Source: Carettochelys insculpta (taxonomy: Eukaryota; Chordata; Testudines; Carettochelyidae). From it: a stretch of 64,000 nucleotides of DNA. The position numbers and the translations under genes are program-made. Positions within the stretch are counted from its first letter, which is position 1, and every line of letters begins with the position of its first letter. The notes below the pieces were generated by a model that worked only from the letters and a program-made list of their open reading frames with translations, made no database searches and had not been told where the DNA came from. Shown here piece after piece: positions 21,306-31,509 of the stretch. The stretch is taken from NCBI RefSeq assembly GCF_033958435.1, contig NC_134138.1, positions 204,423,298 to 204,487,297 on the forward strand, read 5' to 3'.

Positions 21306-21468
21306 AGATATGTGAACAAAGCTGGCAGCGGGCTTCCTTGAGAGATATGTCCTGGTTGGGGTGCTGTCCTTTATGAAAACATCAGAATAATGGCTTTACT
21401 AAAGTTGAAGACTAGTGAGGAGAGGTTGCAGTCAACAAAAGTAAAGGCTAAAAGGTAGAAGTAAAGGA

Positions 21469-22279
21469 CAGTGATCTTCAACCAGTGTTCTGTGGCACAC
21501 TGGTGTGCCATGAAAACTGTGCAAGTGTGCCATGAAATTTCATCAATTTCCCATCACTGTGGCTTTGCAGAGCCACTGCAGGGCAGAAAGTGAGGACCCT
21601 GCAGGATCCTCCCAAAACAAAAAAGCAGTCATGTAGCACTCTAAAGACTAACAAAATAACTTACTAGGTGGGACACATGAAAGCTCATCACCTAATAAAT
21701 TATTTTGTTAAGTCTTTAAAATGCTACATGACTGTTTTTTTGTTTTGTGAAGATACAGACTAGCATGGCTACCTTTCTGTCACTATTCTGAAGGGCCCTG
21801 TTCACGCTGCCAGACAACTGAAATGCTGCTTCCCAGCCCGAACAAGCTGGCAGGGAGCCCACCCCCACTCCCTGCAGTAGGAAGTGGCAGGAAAGTTAGG
21901 GTGGGAGCCTGTTGAAGCTGGGATGCGGTTTAAATGCCACATCCTAGCTTGAACAGGCTGGTGGGGAAGGGAGCCTGCTTTCAATAGTTACTCACTTACT
22001 GAACATCCCTAGCATGGTGTTGGCAGATTTTGAAAGTGTGTGTGCTGTCTAAGACACTGTATTCTGTGGTGGATTTGAAACATAAATACATTTGATCCTT
22101 GTCTAGCTTGTTGTACACACTACTAAGATGTAAACTTCTCTAGTAAAACTGTAACCACAGTAAATTTAAGTAAATGTGATGTTTATGAGCAATTGAGTCA
22201 GCTGAAAAAAGTGGGTGTGCCATGGAATTGTTTGTCTCATTGAAATGTGCTGTACTACTCAAAGAGTTGGGAACCACTG
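21469..22279. mobile_element. hAT-type non-autonomous element, copy A
   Basis: Begins CAGTGATCTTCAACCAG and ends GTTGGGAACCACTG, the CAGTGGTTCTCAA-type terminus of hAT/Charlie elements. Flanking 8-mers match only in part (GTAAAGGA and ATCTAGGA). It shares internal sequence (GAGCAATTGA, TCAGCTGAAAAAAGTGGGTG) with the copy at 49504-50081. It has been invaded by the Penelope-like pair at 21612-21790. Confidence 0.65.
21612..21790. mobile_element. Head-to-head pair of Penelope-like 3' ends
   Basis: An inverted tail at 21616-21668 (AGTCATGTAGCACTCTAAAG, AATAACTTACTAGGTG) faces a direct tail at 21680-21785 (AAAGCTCATCACCTAATAAA, TTAAGTCTTTAAAATGCTAC, ending in ACTAGCATGGCTACCTTTCT). It lies inside the hAT element and has no coding part. 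Confidence 0.6.
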
Positions 22280-24020
22280 ATCTAGGAGACTTAGATCTTT
22301 ATTTGGAGATATCCTGGGGTCTTGGTTGGAAAAAAAATCTATAATCTTATTGAGGTTTGAACTATTTCATCTTTGTCACTGGAGCACAGTCTCCCTGAAG
22401 AGCAGAGAATAACCTACAAATATTTTAATATGTGCATTGTTTTTGATGTTGCTCTTCTTCAGTTGATCCCAATGTTAGGGATAATTGATGGACTGAATGG
22501 GGTCTTCCCTAACAGAAATGGGTGCTTGAGATGCAGACTTTCTTCTGAACTTTATTGCAGATGGGTATTTACAAACTCTGGGAGAAGTCCTGAATGCCCA
22601 GTATGGAAAGAGTGGGTAATCTAATTTCTGTATTGCCCACAGTGGTCAGACACTAAAGTGGAATAAGTGTAGAGGTCCTGTTCCATGACACAGGTCTGAG
22701 CAGTACTCCTAGAATGTGACCTGTAGCATGACCTAAAAGATGTTGCAGCAGAAATGGGTTAGTCATGGTTCAGATCTGAGGATAAGATGATATAACTCCC
22801 TTCAAGAAATGGCGGAGCTACTCCAGTGGGGTTCAGCAGATTCTTCAGCCCTGGTGCTGCATGTTGCTAGACCTGCAGTACTTCAAAATGTCAAAGCTGG
22901 CTCTACTTGTCCAGGTGGAGTCTGTAGCAGAGGATGAAATGATTGCATTAATGGGGCCAGCACTACAGAAAGCGTCAAGAGTGCTGACTGAGCAGACAAC
23001 ATACCCTGTGTAGGCAATGTTGATGCAGATGAAACTGGTGCCATTGATACTGGACAATTAATTAGCCACACAAAGGCAGAATAAACCTATTGTTGCAAAG
23101 AATTCTTGTATCATGACTATTAATGGAATTGGAGGTAGTATTCCAGACAGCACCTGACAGTGCTTAAGTAGAAGTAACTGCTGATAGAGACGACAGAAGT
23201 ACCAGCCTTGATGGCCTTGCCAAAGTTGACAGTGCTACATAAGGCAGTACTGCTGAATACTGGTGTAACAAAGGACTTTTAGATTATCTGTCCAATTTGT
23301 GGTACAAAGTATAAGACATAGATGATCTATCAACTTCAGATAGTGAAATAAATGTCCTCTGCTTTGAGGAAGCTGCAAGAAGAGAAAGAGAAAGAGAAGG
23401 AGATCTCTTTTATCTAGAAATTGTTCTGGGGACCAGAACATCCAGAAGTGCCCTCCACATTGAAGAACCTTCCTTTGTTTTTTGTAGTCAAGGTCAAGCT
23501 CTGGAGAGGGGTGAATAGACTTTTCAAGCAAATGAATACTGAGATATCATTCCTTTGACTTCTTTGTCTTTGTTGGGAAAGAGGTACATATGGACATCTG
23601 TCTCTAACACAACACCTAGATTACCTATCAAGCCCAGTGATACACATGCAATTGACACACTGTTTAAATCCTGGTGATTTCTGCATTGTAGCAGACAACC
23701 CTGAGCACGCAGAATGAACTAGCCAACTAATTCTAACTAAAATACAGCACTAAAGCTATGAAAAAAAATGTACACCATATTTTTAAAATCTGAAAAGTAA
23801 AGAAAATCGATGTTCAACAGGAATCCTGGTCTTTGAGATGAATGGTAAGATGGAACTCAGAAGGAGGCAGCAGTTACACTCCTTTCATACCCCCATCTTG
23901 GAGCACCAGGTTGGCAGGGGTGCCTGAGCCACCCATTACTACTGCTACCAAAATTCTCTGATTAGAGTGCACTGGGCACACATACTCCTACAGCAGAATG
24001 TACATGTGCTCACTGATTAA
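22280..24020 (-). mobile_element. Probable DIRS fragment (gag and terminus), very degraded
   Basis: Weak similarity at several points to the two clear DIRS elements: CCCACAGTGGTCAGACAC at 22636 resembles CCCAGTGGTCTGACA at 18271. A Ser/Thr-rich minus-strand stretch at 23057-22845 (SSATDSTWTSRASF) resembles DIRS gag linkers. At 23960-24012 GGGCACACATACTCCTAC and AGAATGTACATGTGCTCAC resemble a DIRS terminus. No intact frame. It could also be unrelated sequence with biased composition. Confidence 0.35.
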
Positions 24021-25293
24021 GAAGAGTTTAACATTACAGCAACAGGTGTCTTGGAGTTTGTTTTTTGTTCTGTGCGTAGACACATGGTTCATATGCTAAA
24101 ATATCGTTCAGTTCATTAAAGACAATCTTTTCAACACAAAAGAAAATCAATAGCTTAGCTATATCAATGTGTTAAATGTATGTAAATATTATTTAAAGTA
24201 ACTGGATATTCATAATTAAACAGATAGTTTATACATACTCAGATTTCCCTTTGATAGGAAGTCATCTGAAACCACTGTTTCAAGAGAACATCTTAACATA
24301 CATTTCCTAGAAAAAGATTTTTACATATTTAATATAACTTACAAATGATGCATAAAGAGCATTTTAAAATATATTTATTCACATATTTTTCTAGGTTCTC
24401 TCTCCCAATAGGTAGTTGCTACATATTAATTTCTAAAGAAGACCTTTCCATATCCTGTCAACAATAGTTATTACAGGAACAATAATCTGCTTGTCCCAGT
24501 TTATTGTTAGAGTTTTTGTTCCAGGGTTTGGATAAGCAGTAAGAAGAAATGTGTTATGAGAAGCAATTTCTATTTATAGATTTAAAAATTCAAATTTAGA
24601 CACAAAATGAGCCAAATTTTCAAACTTTAGCTCCTCAAAATTGCCCAGGCTAAATTAGATAATATAGTGTGACAAGGGCCCTTCTTCCACTTGCCAGCCT
24701 CTGCACTTCTTCCCTCCTTTGCTGGTCTGGGTCTTGGGTAAAGCTCCCCATCTGCTGCATCCAGGCAATCAGCCTTCCTGAGTGTGGGTTTTGGCTTGTC
24801 ACCTTCCCTTGGGGGAGGGAGACCACCCTCTGCTCCTGAAACTACCTGCCCTCCAGCTCTCACCAGATTAGTAGTTGCTTGGCTTGATGTTGTCACAATA
24901 GCTATTCAATACGTTACTGTACCCACAAATCACATAATTCAACATTCAAGTGACCTAATTGTTCCTTCCACACAAATACACCGCTTTTATTATTTGTATC
25001 TGCATCAACACAGGGACAAAAATGAAAGCCTGCTGAAAATCTAGCCAATTATCATTAACAGTAAATTATTTATTAAGATAAATAACTGTGAATTGCTGAA
25101 AGATGATTAAAATCATGCTTAACAATGTTTCTATGCTCTGAAAAAAAGGGTTTATATTTTTTCCTTCAGGGTCCTCCTTAATTCTCCACTAATGCACACC
25201 TCTCCTTCAGGATTCCCCATTGAAACCTTTCTAGCCACAGGGAGGTAAATGTCTTCTCTTCAGCAGTGTTCTTGCATTGATTTGTATAGTAAC
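24021..25293. other. Intergenic, nothing recognised
   Basis: AT-rich to 24630, then a GC-rich patch at about 24665-24890 (GTGTGACAAGGGCCC, CTTGGGGGAGGGAGACC) with no convincing frame, then AT-rich again. Confidence 0.4.
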
Positions 25294-25463
25294 AAAACAA
25301 AAAGGCGGTCATGTAGCACTTTAAAGACTAACAAAATAATTTATTAGGAGATGAGCTTTCATGAAGCAGACCCATTTCTTCAGATCTGGTTAGTCTTAAA
25401 AGTGCTACATGACTGCTTTTGTCTTGTGAAGATACAAACTAAGACAGTTACCTCTTTGTGACT
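25294..25463. mobile_element. Head-to-head pair of Penelope-like 3' ends
   Basis: An inverted tail at 25305-25386 (GTCATGTAGCACTTTAAAGA, AATAATTTATTAGGAG, CATTTCTTCAGAT) runs directly into a direct tail (TGGTTAGTCTTAAAAGTGCT, TGAAGATACAAACTAAGACA) ending at 25463. The turning point is at CTTCAGATCTGGTTAG. Confidence 0.6.
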
Positions 25464-25566
25464 TTTATATTGTTAGTGAAAGCAGGCACTCTTCCTACTC
25501 CAGGACACATATTCTATGAAATGACAGAAGCAGTCTAGCATAATATCATGATATACTAATCTCAGT

Positions 25567-25794
25567 GGCTCAGGAGTAAAGGGACTTTGAAGGAGCACGG
25601 GCACTTCAAAGTACCTGCGGCTGACCCGTGGTTACACGCAAGCTGGCACTTCGAAGCTTCACACTTTGAAGCTGCTGCAGGGGAAATTTAGACTAATGAA
25701 GTGCTGCATATGCACTGCAGCACTTCATTAGTAATCTCCAAACACCCTAACTACCATGCCTCCTTCGAAGTTGGGGGCTAGTCTCAACACAGCC
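25567..25794. mobile_element. Harbinger MITE, internally deleted
   Basis: Flanked by AGT (25564-25566 and 25795-25797). The right end GGGGGCTAGTCTCAACACAGCC is the family terminus. The right arm keeps TAATGAAGTGCTGCATATGC and CACTTCATTAGTAATCTCC. The left arm has lost its outer part. Confidence 0.6.
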
Positions 25795-25797
25795 AGT

Positions 25798-26424
25798 GGT
25801 ACCAAGCCAATGGAAGTTATTTAATTATACATTAAAAACATTTTAAAAGAACCCAAATCTTACTTTTTGTTTTGTCCAGTTCCATTTCTATTTTTCTTGA
25901 CAACTTGTTTTTTCTGAGCTTTTATCTGAGACTTGAAAAATAATAAAATTTGGGTTGTGCGTGGTGACATGCTGTAACATTTTAAGGTAATTTTTCTACT
26001 ATGTATTAGTACATTCTTCAACAAAATGAACTTTTACAGAAGACAAATTTAAACTTGTAATTACAAAAATGAAAAAATATTTATCAAAACATTTTTAAGT
26101 TGAATAAAACAATAATAACAACAACTCAAGTAATGTTTTCCAGATCTCTTTGCTGGATTCAGACTTTCATTATTATACTAAATATTAGTAAGCTTCTGCT
26201 GTGACATTTGTAGTTTGTTTTAATAAGACAGCTATGTCACATGTTCAAGGCATGTATATACACAATATATATATAAAAATACTTTGTATTGTGTAGACTG
26301 TATATTTGGTATGTATGAATAAGAAAAAAAGCAATGATAGAGTAATCCATGCCAAAGTATTATTGAAGAGATGATTAAAATTTTGATTAAAAAGATAATA
26401 CATATTCTTCTTCAAGATTCAGAA
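25798..26424. other. AT-rich intergenic sequence
   Basis: No gene. It contains an AT-alternating stretch at about 26256-26282 (TATATACACAATATATATAT). Confidence 0.5.
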
Positions 26425-26698
26425 GGATGTGTGTGTTAGTCTGTATCTGCAAAAACAACAAGGAGTCCTATGGCTCTTTAAAGACTCACAGATTTATTTG
26501 GGCATATGCTTTGTGGGTAAAACTCACTTCATCAGATGCACTGGAGTGGAAATACGGCAGCAGAAAGGTTGATAAATATACTAGTATATCAAAATAAGGG
26601 AGATATTTATCAAGTGTAGGACCAATGTTAATGAGGCCCATTGAGTCAGGGTGGATGTAGCTGACTCCCAAGAGCAGATGGGGACATGTGAATACCAA

Positions 26699-27045
26699 AC
26701 CTATGTCTACACTAGAGTGATCTGTCAACAGAAGTTTCTGTCAGAAGATATCTTCCAATAAAACTTCTGTTGACAGATCGCTGTTAGATTGCCAAGTTGA
26801 CTGAAAGAGTGATCCATTCTGTCAACAGAGAATGGCTGGACTGCTGGGCCACTCTCTTCACAAAATGGCCATCTGGAAGCACAGCAGACAGGACTGCTTT
26901 CTGTCAACAAAACCTATTGACAGAAGCATTCTTCCTTGTTGGTGGAGTGGAATAAGGCTGTTGACAAAAGTGCTGAATTCGGTCGATTCACCGTCAACAG
27001 AACACTTTGGGAATCTGGATGCTCCCCTCTAGTATAGATACGGCC
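26699..27045. mobile_element. Harbinger-type MITE, TGTCAACAG family
   Basis: Begins ACCTATGTCTACACTAGAG, ends CTCTAGTATAGATACGGCC, with CAA on both sides (26696-26698, 27046-27048). The inside repeats the motif CTGTCAACAGA/TCTGTTGACAG several times, unlike the TTCGAA families. It interrupts the Penelope-like 3' UTR. Confidence 0.65.
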
Positions 27046-27249
27046 CAAGGGGGCAAATTACCACCCTAGTGAGATAACAATTCTAAATCCTTATTTAATC
27101 CTAATTTGTGTTAAACTTGCAAATGAATTGCAGCTCTGCTGTTTCTCTTTGTCTGGTTTTGAAGGTTTTTTGTTTGTTTGTTTGACTGATTGATTGATCT
27201 TTTTAGAAGGCCGAATGTTTATTTCCATTACTGAGTATCCAGGGAGGCT

Positions 27250-27505
27250 GTAGTCATGTGACATGTCCTGGATGGTCATTAGAGGCATGTCGGTAAAAAC
27301 AGCAGTCTGCAGGTTTCTGGTGTAGGCTGGTGTTTTTGTGATCATTGTTTATTTTACTGTAGTGTCCCAGTAAGTTGATATTTTGTGTGGAATGGTTCAG
27401 GCTGAGGTTGATGATGGGGGTGGAAATTGTTGAAATCCTGGTGGAATTCTTCAAGGGCCTCCTTCCTATAAGTCCATATAATGATGTCATTGGCTTCATT
27501 AACAC
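27250..27505 (-). pseudogene. Penelope-like reverse transcriptase, C-terminal fragment
   Basis: Residues INLSLNHSTQNINLLGHYSK, INNDHKNTSLHQKPADCCFY and RHASNDHPGHVT resemble the FLDTTI..INTSLYxKPTDxxxYLHxxSxHPxH block that follows the palm in Penelope-like RTs. The catalytic palm motifs are absent. There is a stop shortly after the last His. Confidence 0.6.
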
Positions 27506-27662
27506 TGTCCTGCTCTTGATATGTATCTCCCTTCTTGTGATATACTAGTGTGTATATTTATATCTATATATCTATCTCCCTACACCTGTATTTACACACA
27601 AAAGCTTTTGCCCAAATAAATGTCTTTAAGATGCCACAAGACTCCTCATTGTTTTTTCATCA

Positions 27663-28065
27663 AGTCTTTTTTTTTAATACAGACTTATTATGATTAAAAA
27701 AGCAAAACATTTTTGGACAGAGCACTGAAGTGATGAGGCTCAGCAAATACGGATTTTATTGCTGGCCCTGCAGTGTTACACTAGAAAAATAATTTCATTT
27801 CTCTGTGCCTATATTTCCCTTCTGACTAGAGACTGCATCACACTATGTATTCATACAAAGGCTAGTCAATGGGGCCTCAGAAATTAGTTGGTGTTTGCAG
27901 GCACTACTGTAATACAAATAATATATTTTTAAATTATTAGGATTGTCTAAATGAGTATATAAAGATGATGATGTAAACTTACTTTTATGCTTTCATTAAC
28001 TTATGGATAATGTATTCCAAAGTATCAGTACTTCTTAGTAAGGAGAAATTACTTGCTTTCGTGCA
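27663..28065. other. Intergenic, nothing recognised
   Basis: AT-rich sequence with no open frame or repeat that I can name. Confidence 0.5.
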
Positions 28066-28171
28066 ATCATAGAATCATAGAACCATAGAATCATAGAACA
28101 CTAGGATCGGAAGGGGCCTCGAGAGGCCATCGAGTCCAGTCCCCTGCCCCGACGGCAGGACCGACCACTAT

Positions 28172-30450
28172 CTACACCATCCCTGATAGACATCTATCTA
28201 ATCTGTTCTTAAATATCTCCAGTGAGGGAGATTCCACAACCTCCCTTGGCAACTTATTCCAGTACTTGACCACCCTGACAGTTAGGAACTTTTTCCTAAT
28301 GTCCAACCTAAACTTCCCTTGCTGCAGCTTAAGTCCATTGCCTCTTGTTCTCTCCTCAGAGGCCAAGAAGAACAAGTTTTCTCCCTCCTCCTTATGACAC
28401 CCTTTAAGATATCTGAAAACCACTATCATGTCCCCCCTCAATCTTCTTTTTTCCAAGCTAAACAAACCCAATTCTTTCAGCCTTTCTTCATAAGTCATGT
28501 TCTCCAGACCTTTTATCATTCTAGTTGCTCTTCTCTGGACGTCCTCTAATTTCTCCACATCTTTCTTGAATTGGGGTGCCCAGAACTGGACACAATATTC
28601 CAGCTGAGGCCTAACCAGCGCAGAGTAGAGCGGTAGAATGATTTCTCGTGTCTTGTTCACAACACACCTGCTAATGCATCCCAGAATCATGTTTGCTTTT
28701 TTTGCAACAGCATCACACTGTTGACTCATATTTAACTTGTGATCTACTAGAACCCCTAGATCCCTTTCTGCTGTACTCCTTCCTAGACAGTCTTTTCCCA
28801 TTCTGTATGGCTGTGTCTACACGTGCCCCAAACTTCGAAATGGCCATGCAAATGGCCATTTCGAAGTTTACTAATGAAGCGCTGAAATGCATATTCAGCG
28901 CTTCATTAGCCTGCGGGCGGCAGCCGCGCTTCGAAATTGACACTCCTTGCCGCCGCGCGTCGCGTCCAGACGGGGCTCCTTTTCGAAAGGACGCCGCCTA
29001 CTTCAAAGTCCCCTTATTCCCATGGAATAAGGGGACTTCGAAGTAGGCGGCGTCCTTTCGAAAAGGAGCCCCGTCTGGACGCGACGCGCGGCGGCAAGGA
29101 GCGTCCATTTTGAAGCGCGGCTGCCGCCCGCAGGCTAATGAAGCGCTGAATATGCATTTCAGCGCTTCATTAGTAAACTTCGAAATGGCCATTTGCATGG
29201 CCATTTCGAAGTTTGGGGCACGTGTAGACACACCTATGTGTGAAACAGATTATTCCTTCCTAAGTGCAGCACCTTACATTTATCTTTATTAAACTTCATC
29301 CTGTTTACTTCAGACCATTTCTCCAATTTATCTAGATCATTCTGAATTATGACCCTATCCTCCAAGGTAGTTGCAACCCCTCCCAGCTTGGCATCATCTG
29401 CAAACTTAATAAGCGTACTTTCTATGCCAATATCCAAATCATTAATGAAGATATTGAACAGAACTGGTCCCAAAACAGACCCCTGCGGAACCCCACTTGT
29501 TATGCTTTTCCAGCAGGATTGAGCACCATTAACAACTACTCTCTGGGTACGATTAGCCAGCCAGTTATGCACCCACCTTATTGCAGCCCCATTTAAGTTG
29601 GACTTGCCTAGTTTGTCGATAAGAATATTATGCGAGACCGTATCAAATGCTTTACTAAAGTCTAGGTATACCACATCCACTACCTCTCCCTTATCTACGA
29701 GTCTTGTTATCGTGTCAAAAAAAAGCTATCAGGCTGTTTTGACATGATTTGCTTTTTACAAAACCATGCTGGCTGTTCCCTATCACTTTACTACCTTCCA
29801 AGTGCTTGCAGATGACTTCCTTAACTGCCTGCTCCATTACCTTTCCTGGCACAGAAGTTAAGCTGACTGGCCTGTAATTTCCTGGGTTGCTCTTATTCCC
29901 CTTTTTGTAGACGGGCACTATATTTGCCCTTTTCCTGTCTCCCATGACTTTCCAAAAATGAGAGCTAACGGCTCAGCTACCTCTTCTATCAGCTCCTTGA
30001 GGATTCTAGGATGCATTTCATCAGGCCCTGGTGACTTGCAGACATCTAATTTTTCCAAATGGTTTTTAACTTGTTCTTTTTTTATTTCAAAAACTAACTC
30101 TACCCCTTTTCCACCAGCATTCACTATGTCAGGCATTCCTTCAGACTTCTCTGTGAAGACCGAAACAAAGAAGTCATTAAGCATCTCTGCCATTTCCAAG
30201 TTCCCCGTTACTGTTTCTCCCTCCTCACTGAGCAATGGCCCTACCCTGTCCTTGGTCTTCCTCTTGTTTCTAACATATTTGTAAAAGGCCTTCTTGTTAC
30301 CCTTTATGCCTGTAGCTAGTTGGAGCTCATTTTGTGCCTTAGCCTTTCTAATTTTACTCCTGTATTCCTGTGTTATTTGCCTATGTTCATTCTTTGTAAT
30401 TTGTCCTAGTTTCCATTTTTTATAGGATTCCTTTTTTAGGAATACCGATA
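28172..30450 (-). pseudogene. CR1 ORF2 reverse transcriptase, interrupted
   Basis: Minus-strand order: linker [20 protein letters not shown]; the block [37 protein letters not shown] near 29890; YLDFSKAFDTVSHNILIDKL near 29670; GVPQGSVLGPVLFNIFINDL near 29490; KFADDAKLGG near 29405 (intact catalytic FADD); KCKVLHLGRNN; then, after the MITE, GRSTAERDLGVLVDHKLNMS and NKLPREVVESPSLEIFKN. It ends LSGMV at 28172. The MITE falls between ...LFHT and YRMGKD. There is a frameshift near 29715 and another near 29920. It lacks the endonuclease because of 5' truncation. Confidence 0.85.
28809..29234. mobile_element. Harbinger MITE, long palindrome (426 bp)
   Basis: Begins GGCTGTGTCTACACGTGCCC, ends GGGCACGTGTAGACACACC, and is flanked by TAT (28806-28808, 29235-29237). 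The arms are almost perfect mirror copies meeting near 29020 (CCCTTATTCCCATGGAATAA). Removing it and one TAT rejoins the CR1 frame. Confidence 0.9.
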
Positions 30451-30455
30451 GGTCT

Positions 30456-30730
30456 CCGAGATGTGTCCCTGCAGGTGCTCCACGTAGATGTGAGTGCATC
30501 CCTGCACTGTAGATCAGAAGCTTTGCAGAGCAGTGCCCCCCAGCTATGCGCCAGGCATGTGCAGGAGCCAGCAGGTGATGCCACCACACTGAGGAAAGAG
30601 TGCATAGCACAGCGCTCCTCTGTTCCTTCTTTACCTGAAGTTTTTTTAGACTTCAAGGAGAAGGAAGGGAGGGTTGTGGAGCACTCACATGGACATATCT
30701 TGGAGAACTATCATTCCTGCACAAAAAAAG
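30456..30730. repeat. DIRS inverted terminal repeat, left copy
   Basis: Matches the right copy at 39890-40140 in inverse orientation through TGCTCCACGTAGATGTGAGT, GCACTGTAGATCAGAAGC and the GAGCCAGCAGGTGATG region. The divergence suggests an old insertion. Confidence 0.7.
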
Positions 30731-31025
30731 GAGCACTTCCCCTTCTCGTGCTCCCTGCGGATGCTCCATGCAGGTGACTCTGCAGCAGTATCTGTTTGTT
30801 GGAGGTTGGTATTGAAGTTTTTAAGTGGAGTGATTTAAAATGACATCTGCCAAGACAGTGGCAGGTATCAGCCCTTTCTGCAGTGCATAATGCTTTGCTA
30901 ACGTATCGTGTGAGGACCACGTGATGACTCTACAGATGTCTACCAGAGGGAAATTACTAAAGAAGGTAGTTGTTGCAGCCATCACTCATGTCAAGTGGGC
31001 TCTAAAAATCATGCCAAAAATCGTT

Positions 31026-31394
31026 AAACATGGAGACTATTATCCCTTCCTACTTCTCCTTGTAGGAACCAGTGATACAGCCAAGAGCAATCTACATGAG
31101 ATCATGGCAGATTACATAACCCTAGGAAGGAAGATCAAGGAATATGGAGCACAAGTGGTATTCTTGTCTATCCTCCCTGTGGAAGGAAGGGGTCCAAGTA
31201 GGGATCGTCGAATCACAGAGGTAAATGTGTGGTTGTATAGGTGGTGTAGCAGAGAAGGATTTGGTTTCTTTGACCACGGGATTCTCTTTCATAAATAGGG
31301 ATTGCTGGGAAGAGATGGGATGCACCTAATGAAGAGAGGAAAGAGCATCTTTGCAAGCTGGCTTGCAAACCTAGTGAGGAGGGCTTTAAACTAG
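31026..31394 (+). pseudogene. CR1 ORF1, esterase-like C-terminal domain
   Basis: HGDYYPFLLLLVGTSDTAKS contains the VGTNDxA block of the SGNH-type esterase domain of CR1 ORF1. AQVVFLSILPVEGRG, NVWLYRWCSREGFGFFDHG and GLLGRDGMHLMKRGKSIFAS follow, the last with the catalytic-type DGxHL motif, and it ends LVRRALN before a stop at 31392. A stop at 31297 interrupts it. The N-terminal part is absent. Confidence 0.7.
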
Positions 31395-31509
31395 GTTCGA
31401 TGGGAGACAGTGACACAAGCTCTGAGGTAAGTGGGGAAGGAGGAGGGAACAATCAAGTAGGTCTCCTGGGTGAAGAGCAGAAAGTGGGCCAATCAGCCAC
31501 TTCTCTAAG

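Larger units (their letters stand above)
19972..21340 (-). mobile_element. Penelope-like element, 3' part, with MITE inside
   Basis: On the minus strand a GIY-YIG endonuclease remnant (21300-21085) is followed by a 3' UTR and a tail. The tail contains TCTGAAGAAGTGGGTCTG, AATAAATTATTTTGTTAGTC and TTTAAAGTGCTACTTGATTG. The only break is the Harbinger MITE at 20217-20926, flanked by ATA. This shows that the many short copies of this tail elsewhere in the window are Penelope-like 3' ends. It truncates the DIRS gag to its left. Confidence 0.75.
26425..27662 (-). mobile_element. Penelope-like element fragment with inverted 3' end at its 5' side
   Basis: Minus strand: a piece of the reverse transcriptase C-terminal region (27505-27250), 3' UTR, then a tail at 26560-26430 (ATGCCCAAATAAATCTGTG, GAGTCTTTAAAGAGCCATAG, CAGATACAGACTAACAC). 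At the other side, 27600-27658, the same tail appears in plus orientation (TTTGCCCAAATAAATGTCTT, CCACAAGACTCCTCATTG). The subfamily differs from the one at 19972-21340. A MITE sits at 26699-27045. Confidence 0.6.
28066..30455 (-). mobile_element. CR1 LINE, 5'-truncated, minus strand
   Basis: The 3' end at 28066-28110 is the CR1 tail (repeats of TCTATGATTC/TTCTATGGTT on the minus strand). Body identity continues to about 30455, next to the DIRS terminus. A Harbinger MITE is inserted at 28809-29234. About 1.96 kb of CR1 remains. Confidence 0.9.

Noticed and set aside
27536..27585. TATATATCTATCT microsatellite as a regulatory site
   Set aside because: Short simple repeat with no other signal.
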